64,000 nucleotides of DNA from Streptomyces sp. ICC1 (GTDB lineage Bacteria; Actinomycetota; Actinomycetes; Streptomycetales; Streptomycetaceae): contig NZ_CP030287.1 in NCBI RefSeq assembly GCF_003287935.1, positions 62,001 through 126,000 of the forward strand. The letters run 5' to 3'. Positions 18,577 to 27,401 of the stretch are shown here, piece after piece; the stretch's first letter is position 1, and each line of letters starts with the position of its first letter. Below the pieces are notes generated by a model. That model had not been told where the DNA came from, did no database searches, and worked only from the letters and a program-made list of their open reading frames with translations. Both the position numbers and the translations under genes were made by a program.

Positions 18577-18887
18577 GTTTCCCCCCATACCGCTGCCGTC
18601 CGGTTATCGGACACCCGGACGGCAAAGGATTGACAAATTGCCAGCAGATCTTGGAGGGATTGGTCGGCCGAAGTCCACCGCAACCGGGGTTGGAGTGGCC
18701 TTAATCACTCAATGAGATTCATATGTTGGTGAAAACCGGGTGATTCAGTGTCACCGGCCTCTGGAAGTCGGCCAGTTGGGGGGTGTTTTGCGCCGATGGA
18801 TAGTCCATGATCGGGTCGCACTTTTGTCATCAAACGGCAAAGTGGAATGCGTGCGTTCGATTTGGCGCCCGAGGGGGAGAAGTAGAA
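18577..18887. promoter_or_regulatory. Shared intergenic region of the divergent Rhs and FG-GAP genes
   Basis: This 311-bp divergent gap holds no gene. It is distinctly more A/T-rich than its flanks, with TTGACAAATT near 18630 and a TTAATCACTCAATGAGATTCATATG stretch near 18699-18724 (written here as landmarks), consistent with divergent promoters. No clear operator palindrome was recognised. Confidence 0.4.
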
Positions 18888-21800
18888 ATGCTTGTCAGCG
18901 ATTCCGAGACCGAGGTGGCGGTCGTGGCCGACGAACCACCGAAACCCCGGTGGTTCCGGCGCCGCCGGAATATGGGCGGAATGGCCGCGCTGCTCGCGCT
19001 GGCGGTGGCCGTACCGGTCGGCGTGCAGGTGGGCGGGGACGGCGACCGGGGGAAGAAGCCCGCCGCCCGGGGGGCCGGTGCCCCGGTCACGGCGTCCGAG
19101 GCGCGCGAGCGGGCCGCGGAGAGCGGCAAGGACGTCGAGGTCACGGCGGACCGGAGCTCCAACACGACGACCTGGGCGCAGCCCGACGGCGTGTTCAGGA
19201 AGAACATCTCCAGCTCCGCGGTGCGCGCCAAGGTGGGCGACCAGTGGAAGTCCATCGACACCAACCTCGGCAAGACCGCGGCCGGTTACGCCGCCAAAGC
19301 CGTCAACGGGAGCGTCGTCTTCAGCGCCGGGACCGCCGGGACGGCCGGGACCGCCGGCGCCGCGGCCGGCGACGACCGGGCCTCGCGCGGCGTCGTGCGA
19401 TCGGCCCTGACGGTGGACGCGCCCGGCCAGGTGTGGACGGAGCTGGTGCGCCTGGGCGTGGACGGGCACGAGATGACGGTGAGCTGGCCGGGCGTGCTGC
19501 CCGAGCCGGTCGTCGACGGCCCGCGCGCCCTGTACGAGAACGTGCGCCCCGGCATCGACCTGCTGATGACCGCCCAGGACGGCGGCTACTCGCACCTCCT
19601 CGTGGTCAAGGACAAGCAGGCGGCCGCGGACCCGCTGCTGGCCGAGCTGAACTACCGGCTCGCCTCGCCCGACCTGTCGTTCCAGCTCGACGCGGAGTCC
19701 GGCTCGCTCTCGGCGCGCGACGACAAGGGCGAAGAGGTCGCCGGTTCGCCGTCCCCGCTCATGTGGGACTCCTCCGGCAAGGTCCGCACCACGGACGACG
19801 TCCCGGCGTGGAAGGCCCCGGCGGCCGCGAAGGACCACCCCACCCTGGGCCTGCCCGGCCTGGCGGGCGCGGAGGGCGCGCACCTCTCGGTCGCCGCGGC
19901 CTCCTTCGCGGAGGGCACGCTGTCGCTGAAGCCCGATACGACGCTGCTGAACGCCGCGGACACCGTGTTCCCGGTGTTCGTCGACCCCTCGTTCAAGGGG
20001 CGCAAGAACGCCTGGTCGCTGCTCTACAAGACGGCGGGAAGCACCAGTTTCTACAACGGACAGAACTACAACGCGTCGGGCACGAACGAGGCCCGTGTCG
20101 GATACGAGGCGGACTCCGGCGGCACTTCTCGTTCGATCTTCAACTTCGCCTTCGGCAATGAGCTGCACGGCGCCGGTATCCAGACGGCCACCGTGCGCGC
20201 CTTGCAGACCTATTCGTGGTCGTGCTCGCGCAAGAAGATGGACATCTACTCGACGCACCTGGTCACCTCGTCGTCGAACTGGAACAACACCACCGGCTGG
20301 TGGGGGAACAAGGTCGCGGAAGAGGACGCGGGTTACGGCTACAACTCCTCGTGCCCGGACAACTGGGTGGCCCCGGACATCAAGGGCCTGGTGACGCAGG
20401 CGGCGAGCAGCGGCTGGACGCAGCTGGCGCTCGGCTTCAAGGCGCCGAACGAGTCGGACTCGTACTACTGGAAGAAGATCCTCGCCAACGGTGAGAGCGC
20501 CCCGTACATCGAGATCACGTACAACTCCCGGCCGGACACCCCGGTGGCGACGAACATGAGCACCTCGCCCGGTGGCCCGTGCCTGACGAGCGGCACGGGG
20601 ACGAGCATCGGCAAGACGGACGTGTCGTTCCAGATCAAGGGCAGCGACCGCGACGGCAACCTCAAGCTGCTGCAGCTGGAGGTCTGGGACGCGGTCAGCG
20701 GCGCGAACGTCTGGAACGAGTGGATGCAGGTGAACAGCTCAGGCGTGGTCACCCGCAGCGTGCCCTTCGCCAAGTTCACCTCGGGCCGCAAGTACTACTG
20801 GCTGGCGCGCGCCCAGGACGCGGACGGATGGTGGTCGCCGGGCTCCGGTCCGGCCGACTCCGGCTCCCCGGGCTGGTGCACCTTCACCATCGACCACACG
20901 GCGCCCGCCAACCCGGCCGTCCGCTCCTCCCACTTCCCCGCGCCGGGACCCGACGGAGCCGAGTGGAGCCTGAACCCGGCGAGCACTCCCGACCAGTTGA
21001 TCGAGGTCCTCGGCAACGGCACCGCGGCCGCGGACATCCGCGAGTACCAGTGGAGCCTGAACCACCCCACCTGGGAGAACAAGGTCACGCCGTGGCAGAA
21101 CGACCTGGCCTCCATCAAGCTCCAGGTCGACACCGCCGGACCGAACGTCCTGTACGTCCGCACCGTCAACAAGGCCGGCAACATCTCCGTGCCGACCGAG
21201 TACCTCTTCTACGTCCAGGCCCGCCCCGGTACCGACACCCCCGGCGACGTGACCGGTGACGGCTCGCCCGACCTGCTGGCCATCGACAAGGACGGCAACC
21301 TGCGCACCTACGCCGGTGACAAGCAGGGCGACACCGACGCCTTCATCCCGGGCGCCGTGGAGAACGGCAAGCCGGTCGCGCCCGGCTACTGGAAGGACGC
21401 GGCCACCGGCAAGGCCGCGCTGATCGGGCACGCCACCGACTGGCACCCGGGCGACGGCCTGACCGACCTGATCGCGGTGATGCCCGACGGGAAGATGTAC
21501 ATCTACCCGGGGACCGGCACCGGCCAGTTCGACGTGGGCCGCCGCCAGGAGATGCAGCTCCCCATCAGCGCGCCCGATCCGGCCACCTTCCGGCAGATCG
21601 TCGTCACCGAGGACATCGACGGCGACGGCCTGGGCGACCTGTTCGCCCTGGACGCGGACGGCTTCTGGGCGTTCTCCGGCTACACCGGGTCGAGCTTCGC
21701 CTCGTACCGGAAGATGGCCACCGGCTGGGCGGCCCGTGACATCGTCGGCGTCCGCGACGTGTCGGGCGACAAGATCCCCGACCTGCTCTTCCGCGACAAC

Positions 21801-22112
21801 GCCAACGCCAACCGCGGTCTGGCGCTGCGCAAGGGCAAGGCGGGCGTCAACGGCGGGGCCGATCTGACCTCGCTGCAGTTCGCGGCGAACGCCGAGGGCG
21901 GCGTGGACCACACGTACGCCACCACCGGATGGGGCCGCGCCGAGTACCCGCGCGTCCTGGGCAGCCCCGACGCCAACGGTGACGGGATCGCCGACATCTG
22001 GGGCGTCGGCACCACCGGCAACCAGTGGCTCATCCAGGGCGGGGCGGCCGTCGTCGGCGGACCGGCCGGCCGGGACGAGGACAACTGGCACACCTTCCTC
22101 GGCATCGGATAG
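18888..22112 (+). CDS. Secreted/anchored DNRLRE and FG-GAP repeat protein, partner of the Rhs protein
   Basis: A 1074-aa exported protein. After a basic N-terminus (WFRRRRN) a hydrophobic segment at about residues 30-48 serves as signal or anchor. The middle contains a DNRLRE-type domain (VDPSFKGRKNAWSLLYK to IEITYNSRP, roughly 365-550), as found in large actinobacterial surface proteins that accompany Rhs proteins. Two immunoglobulin/fibronectin-like segments follow (EVWDAVSGANVWNEW, YYWLARAQDADGWWSPG). The C-terminus has FG-GAP/VCBS-like repeats with calcium-type loops (GDVTGDGSPDLLA, DIDGDGLGDLFALDADG, DVSGDKIPDLLF, DANGDGIADIWG). The ATG at 18888 follows GAGGGGGAGAAG. Divergent orientation suggests coordinated expression with the Rhs gene. 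Its role is unknown; adhesion or presentation is an inference. Confidence 0.8.
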   Translation: MLVSDSETEVAVVADEPPKPRWFRRRRNMGGMAALLALAVAVPVGVQVGGDGDRGKKPAARGAGAPVTASEARERAAESGKDVEVTADRSSNTTTWAQPDGVFRKNISSSAVRAKVGDQWKSIDTNLGKTAAGYAAKAVNGSVVFSAGTAGTAGTAGAAAGDDRASRGVVRSALTVDAPGQVWTELVRLGVDGHEMTVSWPGVLPEPVVDGPRALYENVRPGIDLLMTAQDGGYSHLLVVKDKQAAADPLLAELNYRLASPDLSFQLDAESGSLSARDDKGEEVAGSPSPLMWDSSGKVRTTDDVPAWKAPAAAKDHPTLGLPGLAGAEGAHLSVAAASFAEGTLSLKPDTTLLNAADTVFPVFVDPSFKGRKNAWSLLYKTAGSTSFYNGQNYNASGTNEARVGYEADSGGTSRSIFNFAFGNELHGAGIQTATVRALQTYSWSCSRKKMDIYSTHLVTSSSNWNNTTGWWGNKVAEEDAGYGYNSSCPDNWVAPDIKGLVTQAASSGWTQLALGFKAPNESDSYYWKKILANGESAPYIEITYNSRPDTPVATNMSTSPGGPCLTSGTGTSIGKTDVSFQIKGSDRDGNLKLLQLEVWDAVSGANVWNEWMQVNSSGVVTRSVPFAKFTSGRKYYWLARAQDADGWWSPGSGPADSGSPGWCTFTIDHTAPANPAVRSSHFPAPGPDGAEWSLNPASTPDQLIEVLGNGTAAADIREYQWSLNHPTWENKVTPWQNDLASIKLQVDTAGPNVLYVRTVNKAGNISVPTEYLFYVQARPGTDTPGDVTGDGSPDLLAIDKDGNLRTYAGDKQGDTDAFIPGAVENGKPVAPGYWKDAATGKAALIGHATDWHPGDGLTDLIAVMPDGKMYIYPGTGTGQFDVGRRQEMQLPISAPDPATFRQIVVTEDIDGDGLGDLFALDADGFWAFSGYTGSSFASYRKMATGWAARDIVGVRDVSGDKIPDLLFRDNANANRGLALRKGKAGVNGGADLTSLQFAANAEGGVDHTYATTGWGRAEYPRVLGSPDANGDGIADIWGVGTTGNQWLIQGGAAVVGGPAGRDEDNWHTFLGIG

Positions 22113-22139
22113 CGGGAGCCGAAGACGACCGCACCACGA

Positions 22140-22183
22140 AGCGGCGCCCCGCCCCGGCCGAGAAGCCGGGGCGGGGCGCCGCT
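22140..22183. terminator. Bidirectional terminator
   Basis: Perfect 19-bp arms (22140-22158 and 22165-22183) around a CGAGAA loop, located between the FG-GAP protein gene (+) and the convergent LuxR-type regulator (-). Confidence 0.85.
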
Positions 22184-22191
22184 CGCGTTCC

Positions 22192-23130
22192 TCAGAGGTC
22201 GTGGTCCTCCAGGATTCCGGACTGGGCGATGAGGAAGCCGAGCTGGGCCCGGCTGCCGCTGCCCAGGGAGGCCGCCAGTTTGGCGATGTGGGCCCGGCAG
22301 GTCCGTACGTTCATCCCCAGCCGGCGCGCGATGGCCTCGTCCACGTGCCCCTCGATGAGGAGCTGGGCGATGGAGCGCTGCACGCCGGAGATGCCACCGG
22401 GGGTGTGCCGGTACGTCACCTCCGCCGTCAGGGGCACGGCGCGGTGCCACAGCTGCTCGAACACCTTGATGAGGTAGTCGACCAGCCCCGGGTGGCGCAG
22501 CTCCAGGGCCGTGCGGCGGTCGTCGCTCGTCGGGATGAAGGCCACCGTGCGGTCGAAGATCATGAGACGCTCTATCAGTTCTTCGAGCGTGCGGATCTCC
22601 ACCTTCCCGGCGGAGATCCGGTCCACGTACGCGAGCGTGCCCTGGCTGTGCCGCACCGTGTGCTGGTAGAGCGTCCGGATCCGGACCCCGCGGTTGACCA
22701 GGGGGGCGGCGCGCTCCAGTGCCTCGGTGAGGACGGACGTGGACCGGGCCCCGCCCGGTTGCACGGTCAGCACCTCGGTGTGGCACTCGGCGGTGGCCAG
22801 GTCCAGGGCGGCGTGGATCTGGTCGAAACCCTCCAGCACGGTGATGGCGTGGGTGTTCGAGGGGCTCTGGGCGCTGATGGTCAGAAACGGCTCGAATGCG
22901 TCGGTGAGATCTATGGTGTCCCGGCGCCGGTCCTGAATTTCCCGTTCGAGCGGGTGCAGTCGTTGTGCGAGTGCGACGGACGGGGGAACCGCGCGCAGCT
23001 GGTTCGCGTCATCCGGGTCGGGTCTCAGGAGAGCGAATTCGAGCAGGCAGGGGGCGTGCTCCACCTCGGTCCGAGCCACCCGGCCGGTGCTCAGCGCCGC
23101 CGTGTAGAGCCGCGTCCCCTCGGCGCACAT
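22192..23130 (-). CDS. LuxR-type helix-turn-helix transcriptional regulator
   Basis: A 312-aa protein of a Streptomyces regulator type that pairs a large N-terminal sensing domain with a C-terminal LuxR/GerE-like helix-turn-helix (IAQLLIEGHVDEAIARRLGMNVRTCRAHIAKLAASLGS, about residues 255-292). The middle region (VLTVQPGGARSTSVLTEALERAAPLVNRGVRIRTLYQHTVRH) resembles the phospholipase-D-like fold of TrmB-type effectors, so a small ligand may be bound. The ATG at 23130 is preferred (MCAEGTRLYTAAL); an upstream ATG at 23205 would add 25 residues. It is divergent from a small exported peptide gene, whose promoter it could control. The ligand is unknown. Confidence 0.75.
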   Translation of the reverse strand: MCAEGTRLYTAALSTGRVARTEVEHAPCLLEFALLRPDPDDANQLRAVPPSVALAQRLHPLEREIQDRRRDTIDLTDAFEPFLTISAQSPSNTHAITVLEGFDQIHAALDLATAECHTEVLTVQPGGARSTSVLTEALERAAPLVNRGVRIRTLYQHTVRHSQGTLAYVDRISAGKVEIRTLEELIERLMIFDRTVAFIPTSDDRRTALELRHPGLVDYLIKVFEQLWHRAVPLTAEVTYRHTPGGISGVQRSIAQLLIEGHVDEAIARRLGMNVRTCRAHIAKLAASLGSGSRAQLGFLIAQSGILEDHDL

Positions 23131-23199
23131 GGACGTGACGGGGTGGGGATGTGTCGGTTTTGTGTCGCTTCTGGGCAAATCTCCACCCCCCAGGGTCCT

Positions 23200-23216
23200 G
23201 AACATGCAAGAACATG
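23200..23216. repeat. Phased direct repeat GAACATG in the regulator-peptide intergenic region
   Basis: GAACATG occurs at 23200 and again at 23210, exactly one helical turn apart, in the roughly 180-bp gap between the divergent regulator and peptide genes. It is a plausible regulator site, but only two copies are present. Confidence 0.35.
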
Positions 23217-23308
23217 ATGCATCGTCCCTGTGGCAGTGACGTGCCCGAATGAGCCATCGTCTGACACGCGGGGGAGAAGATTTCCATCAAGTGAGGACGA
23301 AGCCGACC

Positions 23309-23515
23309 ATGTACAAGAGAATGCTTCGCTCGGTACTTGCCATTGGGTTCTCCGCCGTTGCGGTCTTTGGGGCAGTCAGCGCCGTCGGCGGGGACGTGGG
23401 GGGCACCGAGACGACAGCGGGGACGATAGGCAGGCCCGATCTCGGCTGGGACACCACTCCCCACGAGCTCGGTACGGCCTCCGCCGCATCCACCCACGAC
23501 CTTGGCTGGGACTGA
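23309..23515 (+). CDS. Small exported peptide with repeated DLGWD motif
   Basis: A 68-aa predicted secreted peptide. A basic start (MYKRMLRS) and hydrophobic helix (VLAIGFSAVAVFGAVSAV) form a signal peptide. The remaining about 40 residues are Gly/Thr/Ala-rich and contain DLGWD twice, near residue 45 (RPDLGWDTTP) and as the exact C-terminus (THDLGWD). GAGGA lies upstream of the ATG at 23309. The stop codon overlaps the start of the next gene (TGATG), so the two are coupled. It faces away from a LuxR-type regulator. Function is unknown; a signalling or modified peptide is an inference from size, export and motif duplication. No family name is assigned. Confidence 0.65.
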   Translation: MYKRMLRSVLAIGFSAVAVFGAVSAVGGDVGGTETTAGTIGRPDLGWDTTPHELGTASAASTHDLGWD

Positions 23516-23826
23516 TGACCCCCGACGACAGCGGCTTCCGCCGCGAGATGGCCTCAGCGTACCGCTCAGGCTGGCAGTTCATCGATCTCACCAGTGCCAT
23601 TCCCTATGCCGGTGACTCGTTGAAGGTCACCCTCTTCGGTCAGCCGATCATCGTCGTGCGAGAGGAAGACGAGGACGTCCGGGCCTACCGGTGTCTGCGT
23701 CGCCCGCGCGGCGCCCCGCAGCCCGTCCGCTGCGAAATCCGGTACGGCATGGTCTTCGTCAATCTGGACCAGCGTGATCATCAGCTATTCGAGCCCGAAT
23801 CCGCAGCCACCCCCCGCAGTGCCTGA
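23515..23826 (+). CDS. Short Rieske-like protein lacking cluster ligands
   Basis: A 103-aa protein. LTSAIPYAGDSLKVTLFGQPIIVVREEDEDVRAYRCL matches the opening strands of Rieske domains of ring-hydroxylating oxygenases, and IRYGMVFVNLDQ matches the segment that follows the Rieske fold in those enzymes. The expected CPHRG and CxxH ligand loops are absent: RCLRRPRGAPQPVRCE stands where they should be, as if about 40 residues were removed. It therefore cannot bind a standard 2Fe-2S cluster. It overlaps the DLGWD peptide gene by one base and is followed by a strong terminator, so the two form a minimal operon. It may be a decayed oxygenase fragment or a repurposed binding domain. Confidence 0.6.
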   Translation: MTPDDSGFRREMASAYRSGWQFIDLTSAIPYAGDSLKVTLFGQPIIVVREEDEDVRAYRCLRRPRGAPQPVRCEIRYGMVFVNLDQRDHQLFEPESAATPRSA

Positions 23827-23874
23827 AGCGATTCCCCCGTCGTCGCAGATCGCTCAGGCGCTACCCCCACACAG

Positions 23875-23908
23875 CGACGCCATCGTGGACCTGACCACGA
23901 TGGCGTCG
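23875..23908. terminator. Terminator after the peptide/Rieske-like pair
   Basis: Perfect 14-bp arms (23875-23888 and 23895-23908) with loop ACCTGA, then TTGTGATG. It lies between the Rieske-like gene and the convergent F420/PPOX gene. Confidence 0.8.
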
Positions 23909-24025
23909 TTGTGATGTCCGTGTCCAGTGGTTGAACCGGACAAGGTCGCGCGGGCCGTGATGCCCGCCGCCGGCCGCCCGGCCCGGCACCCCCCGGTGCC
24001 CACTGGTACCCCCCCCGGTGCCCGC

Positions 24026-24463
24026 CTACGCCCGCCCCATGGCCCGGTCCAGGGTGATCTCCATGACCACCCGGTCCGGGTTCGGCGACGGCGTCCGCCC
24101 GTACCGCTCCGCGTAGCGCCGTACCGCCTCCGCGACCGAGGCCTCGTCCGTACGGACCACCGCGCGGCCCTCCAGGGTCGCCCAGCGGCGCCCCTCCATC
24201 TGGCACACCGCGACCCGGACCCCGTCCCGCGGGACGGCGCCCGTGTCCTGCGCCGCCAGCACGTTGCGGACCTTCTTGCTGTGCTTGTTGCTGATCACCC
24301 GTGCCAGCCCGGCCTCCGGGTCGTACGTCACGCCCACCGGGACCACGTGCGGCGAGCCGTCGGGACGCGGGGTCGTCAGGGTGCAGACGTGCCGCTCCCG
24401 CCAGAAGGCGAGGTACTCGGGCGTCGGGTTGAGTACGTCATGGGCTGTGGTGGTTGCCGGCAT
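24026..24463 (-). CDS. PPOX-class F420-dependent oxidoreductase-like protein
   Basis: A 145-aa split-beta-barrel flavin/F420-binding protein of the pyridoxamine-phosphate-oxidase-like superfamily. The order ERHVCTLTTPRPDGSPHVVPVGVTYD, then VISNKHSKKVRNVLAAQ, then VAVCQMEGRRWATLEGRAVVR matches small actinobacterial F420-dependent members (Rv1155-like). These use deazaflavin F420 to reduce varied substrates. The substrate is not predictable. It is transcribed divergently from clpB across a gap that holds a HAIR site, so HspR might also affect it. The ATG at 24463 is the natural start. Confidence 0.8.
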   Translation of the reverse strand: MPATTTAHDVLNPTPEYLAFWRERHVCTLTTPRPDGSPHVVPVGVTYDPEAGLARVISNKHSKKVRNVLAAQDTGAVPRDGVRVAVCQMEGRRWATLEGRAVVRTDEASVAEAVRRYAERYGRTPSPNPDRVVMEITLDRAMGRA

Positions 24464-24486
24464 GTGCGAAGGGTACGATCTTCGGC

Positions 24487-24507
24487 CTTGAGTGGAATAG
24501 ACTCAAC
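24487..24507. promoter_or_regulatory. HAIR operator (HspR site) upstream of clpB
   Basis: CTTGAGT-N7-ACTCAAC matches the HspR consensus at 13 of 14 positions. It overlaps TAGACT (24498-24503), a good Streptomyces -10 hexamer, so binding would block initiation. It lies 78 nt before the clpB start. It places clpB in the same regulon as the dnaK operon. Confidence 0.88.
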
Positions 24508-24584
24508 TTTATGCAGGTTATGCGTGTGAACTACACGCAAGCAGGCAAGCTGCGCACTGACCGCAGGGAGAGGAGAAGCCGCCC

Positions 24585-27185
24585 GTGGACGCCGAGCTGA
24601 CCAACAGGAGCCGGGACGCGCTGAACGCGGCCACCAGCAGGGCCGTCAAGGACGGGCACGCGGACCTGACGCCCGCGCACCTGCTGCTGGCGCTGCTCGC
24701 CGGCGAGGACAACGAGAACATCACCGACCTGCTGGCCGCGACCGACGCAGACCAGGTCGCCGTGCGGGCCGGGGCCGAGCGGCTGCTCGCCGCCCTGCCC
24801 AGCGTCACGGGCTCCACGGTCGCGCCCCCGCAGCCCACGCGCGAGCTGCTCGCCGTACTGGCCGAGGCCGACGCGCGGGCCGGGAAGCTCGGCGACGAGT
24901 ACCTCTCCACCGAGCACCTGCTCATCGCGCTGGCCGCCAAGGGCGGCGCGGCCGGCGAGCTCCTTTCCGACCAGGGCGCGACCGCGAAGAAGCTGCTGTC
25001 CGCATTCGAGAACGCAAGAGGAGGGCGGCGGGTGACCTCCCCCGACCCCGAGGGCCAGTACAAGGCCCTGGAGAAGTTCGGCACCGACTTCACGGCCGCG
25101 GCCCGCGAGGGCAAGCTCGACCCGGTCATCGGCCGGGACCAGGAGATCCGGCGCGTCGTCCAGGTCCTCTCCCGCCGTACGAAGAACAACCCGGTGCTCA
25201 TCGGCGAGCCCGGCGTCGGCAAGACCGCCGTCGTCGAGGGCCTGGCCCAGCGCATCGTCAAGGGCGACGTCCCCGAGTCCCTGAAGAACAAGCGGCTCGT
25301 CTCCCTCGACCTCGGCGCGATGGTCGCCGGCGCCAAGTACCGCGGCGAGTTCGAGGAGCGCCTCAAGACCGTCCTCGCGGAGATCAAGTCCAGCGACGGC
25401 CAGATCATCACCTTCATCGACGAGCTGCACACCGTCGTCGGCGCGGGCGCCGGCGGGGACTCCGCCATGGACGCGGGCAACATGCTCAAGCCCATGCTGG
25501 CCCGCGGCGAGCTGCGCATGGTCGGCGCGACCACCCTCGACGAGTACCGCGAGCGGATCGAGAAGGACCCGGCGCTGGAGCGGCGCTTCCAGCAGGTGCT
25601 GGTCGCCGAGCCGTCCGTCGAGGACACCATCGCGATCCTGCGCGGGCTCAAGGGCCGCTACGAGGCCCACCACAAGGTCGTCATCAACGACAGCGCGCTG
25701 GTCGCCGCGGCCACCCTCTCCGACCGGTACATCACCTCCCGCTTCCTGCCCGACAAGGCCATCGACCTCGTCGACGAGGCCGCGTCCCGGCTGCGCATGG
25801 AGATCGACTCCTCGCCGCTGGAGATCGACGAGCTCCAGCGCTCCGTGGACCGCCTGCGGATGGAGGAGCTGGCCCTGAACAACGAGTCGGACCCCGCCTC
25901 CCGCGAACGCCTGGAGAAGATCCGCAAGGACCTCGCGGACAAGGAGGAGGACCTGCGGGGCCTCACCGCCCGCTGGGAGAAGGAGAAGCAGTCCCTCAAC
26001 CGGGTCGGCGAGCTCAAGGAGCGGCTGGACGACCTGCGCGGCCAGGCCGAGCGGGCCCAGCGCGACGGCGACTTCGACACCGCCTCCCAGCTGCTCTACG
26101 GGGAGATCCCGGCGCTCGAGCGCGAGCTGGCGGAGGCCACCGAGGCCGAGGCCGAGGTGTCCAAGGACACGATGGTCAAGGACGAGGTCGGCCCGGACGA
26201 CATCGCCGACGTGGTGGGCGCCTGGACGGGCATCCCGGCCGGCCGCCTGCTGGAGGGCGAGACCCAGAAGCTCCTGCGCATGGAGGACGAGCTGGGCCGC
26301 CGCCTGATCGGCCAGGGCGAGGCCGTGCGCGCCGTCTCGGACGCCGTGCGCCGCACCCGCGCGGGCATCTCCGACCCGGACCGGCCGACCGGCTCGTTCC
26401 TCTTCCTCGGCCCGACGGGCGTGGGCAAGACGGAGCTGGCCAAGGCGCTGGCGGACTTCCTGTTCGACGACGAGCGGGCCATGGTCCGGATCGACATGTC
26501 GGAGTACGGCGAGAAGCACAGCGTCGCCCGCCTCGTCGGGGCGCCGCCCGGGTACGTGGGCTACGAGGAGGGCGGCCAGCTGACGGAGGCCGTGCGCCGG
26601 CGCCCGTACTCGGTGGTCCTGCTGGACGAGGTGGAGAAGGCCCACCCGGAGGTCTTCGACGTCCTGCTCCAGGTCCTCGACGACGGCCGCCTCACGGACG
26701 GCCAGGGACGGACCGTGGACTTCCGCAACGCCATCCTGATCCTGACCTCGAACCTGGGCAGCCAGTTCCTGAGCGGGCCGGGTTCGATGGACCCGGCCAC
26801 GGCGGCGGAGGAGCAGAAGGCCAAGGTCCTGGACGTGGTGAGGGCCTCCTTCAAGCCGGAGTTCCTGAACCGGCTCGATGACATGGTGGTCTTCTCCGCG
26901 CTCAGCCAGGCCGAGCTGGCCCACATCGCGGAGATCCAGATCGGCCGCCTCGCCAGGCGGCTGGCCGACCGCCGGCTCACCCTGGACGTCACGCCCGCGG
27001 CCCTGGCCTGGCTGGCGGACAAGGGCTACGACCCGGCGTACGGCGCCCGGCCGCTGCGCCGCCTGATCCAGACGGCGATCGGCGACCGGCTGGCCAAGGA
27101 GATCCTCTCCGGCGAGGTCAAGGACGGGGACACGGTCCGCGTCGACGTGGCGGGCGAAGGCCTGTTGGTCGGCAAGGTCCTCTGA
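24585..27185 (+). CDS. clpB: ATP-dependent disaggregase ClpB
   Basis: An 866-aa class I Clp/Hsp100 hexameric disaggregase that works with DnaK to resolubilise aggregated proteins. The N-terminal repeat domain occupies residues 1-145. AAA-1 has Walker A GEPGVGKT near 207 and Walker [11 protein letters not shown]. The coiled-coil middle domain lies at about 405-530, the ClpB hallmark that separates it from ClpA/ClpC. AAA-2 has GPTGVGKT near 608, the pore loop [15 protein letters not shown] and the arginine-finger region [12 protein letters not shown] at 24585 follows AGGGAGAGGAG. It is preceded by a HAIR site and followed by tandem palindromes that should terminate it. It is a monocistronic heat-shock gene. 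Confidence 0.97.
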   Translation: MDAELTNRSRDALNAATSRAVKDGHADLTPAHLLLALLAGEDNENITDLLAATDADQVAVRAGAERLLAALPSVTGSTVAPPQPTRELLAVLAEADARAGKLGDEYLSTEHLLIALAAKGGAAGELLSDQGATAKKLLSAFENARGGRRVTSPDPEGQYKALEKFGTDFTAAAREGKLDPVIGRDQEIRRVVQVLSRRTKNNPVLIGEPGVGKTAVVEGLAQRIVKGDVPESLKNKRLVSLDLGAMVAGAKYRGEFEERLKTVLAEIKSSDGQIITFIDELHTVVGAGAGGDSAMDAGNMLKPMLARGELRMVGATTLDEYRERIEKDPALERRFQQVLVAEPSVEDTIAILRGLKGRYEAHHKVVINDSALVAAATLSDRYITSRFLPDKAIDLVDEAASRLRMEIDSSPLEIDELQRSVDRLRMEELALNNESDPASRERLEKIRKDLADKEEDLRGLTARWEKEKQSLNRVGELKERLDDLRGQAERAQRDGDFDTASQLLYGEIPALERELAEATEAEAEVSKDTMVKDEVGPDDIADVVGAWTGIPAGRLLEGETQKLLRMEDELGRRLIGQGEAVRAVSDAVRRTRAGISDPDRPTGSFLFLGPTGVGKTELAKALADFLFDDERAMVRIDMSEYGEKHSVARLVGAPPGYVGYEEGGQLTEAVRRRPYSVVLLDEVEKAHPEVFDVLLQVLDDGRLTDGQGRTVDFRNAILILTSNLGSQFLSGPGSMDPATAAEEQKAKVLDVVRASFKPEFLNRLDDMVVFSALSQAELAHIAEIQIGRLARRLADRRLTLDVTPAALAWLADKGYDPAYGARPLRRLIQTAIGDRLAKEILSGEVKDGDTVRVDVAGEGLLVGKVL

Positions 27186-27199
27186 CCCCCTGAGGACGC

Positions 27200-27240
27200 C
27201 CGCAGCCCCGTACGGGGCTGCGGCCCTGGGGCCCCAGGGC
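27200..27240. terminator. Tandem palindromes ending clpB
   Basis: A perfect palindrome with 12-bp arms (27200-27211 and 27212-27223) is followed at once by a second one (CCCTGGGGCCCCAGGG, from 27224). Two GC hairpins 15 nt after the clpB stop should terminate it. The remaining roughly 160 bases before the next gene hold no recognised feature. Confidence 0.7.
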
Positions 27241-27401
27241 CTGGGCCCCCGCCGCACGCGCAAAATCCCTTGAACGGCCATCCGTCCCCCTTACGGCGGG
27301 CCTACTCCTGTCCGCCCGGAGCGGATCGTGGCTGCGGGGGTGGACACGGGGTGGGCGCGATGGGGGAGGATGGCCGCATCCGCACGAAGGGAAGTCACAC
27401 G

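Noticed and set aside
15613..18633. Long plus-strand open frame of about 1000 codons opposite the Rhs gene
   Set aside because: It is antisense to a gene with clear domains, is Arg/Gly/Val-rich as expected for a shadow frame in high-GC DNA, and shows no recognisable motif or ribosome site.
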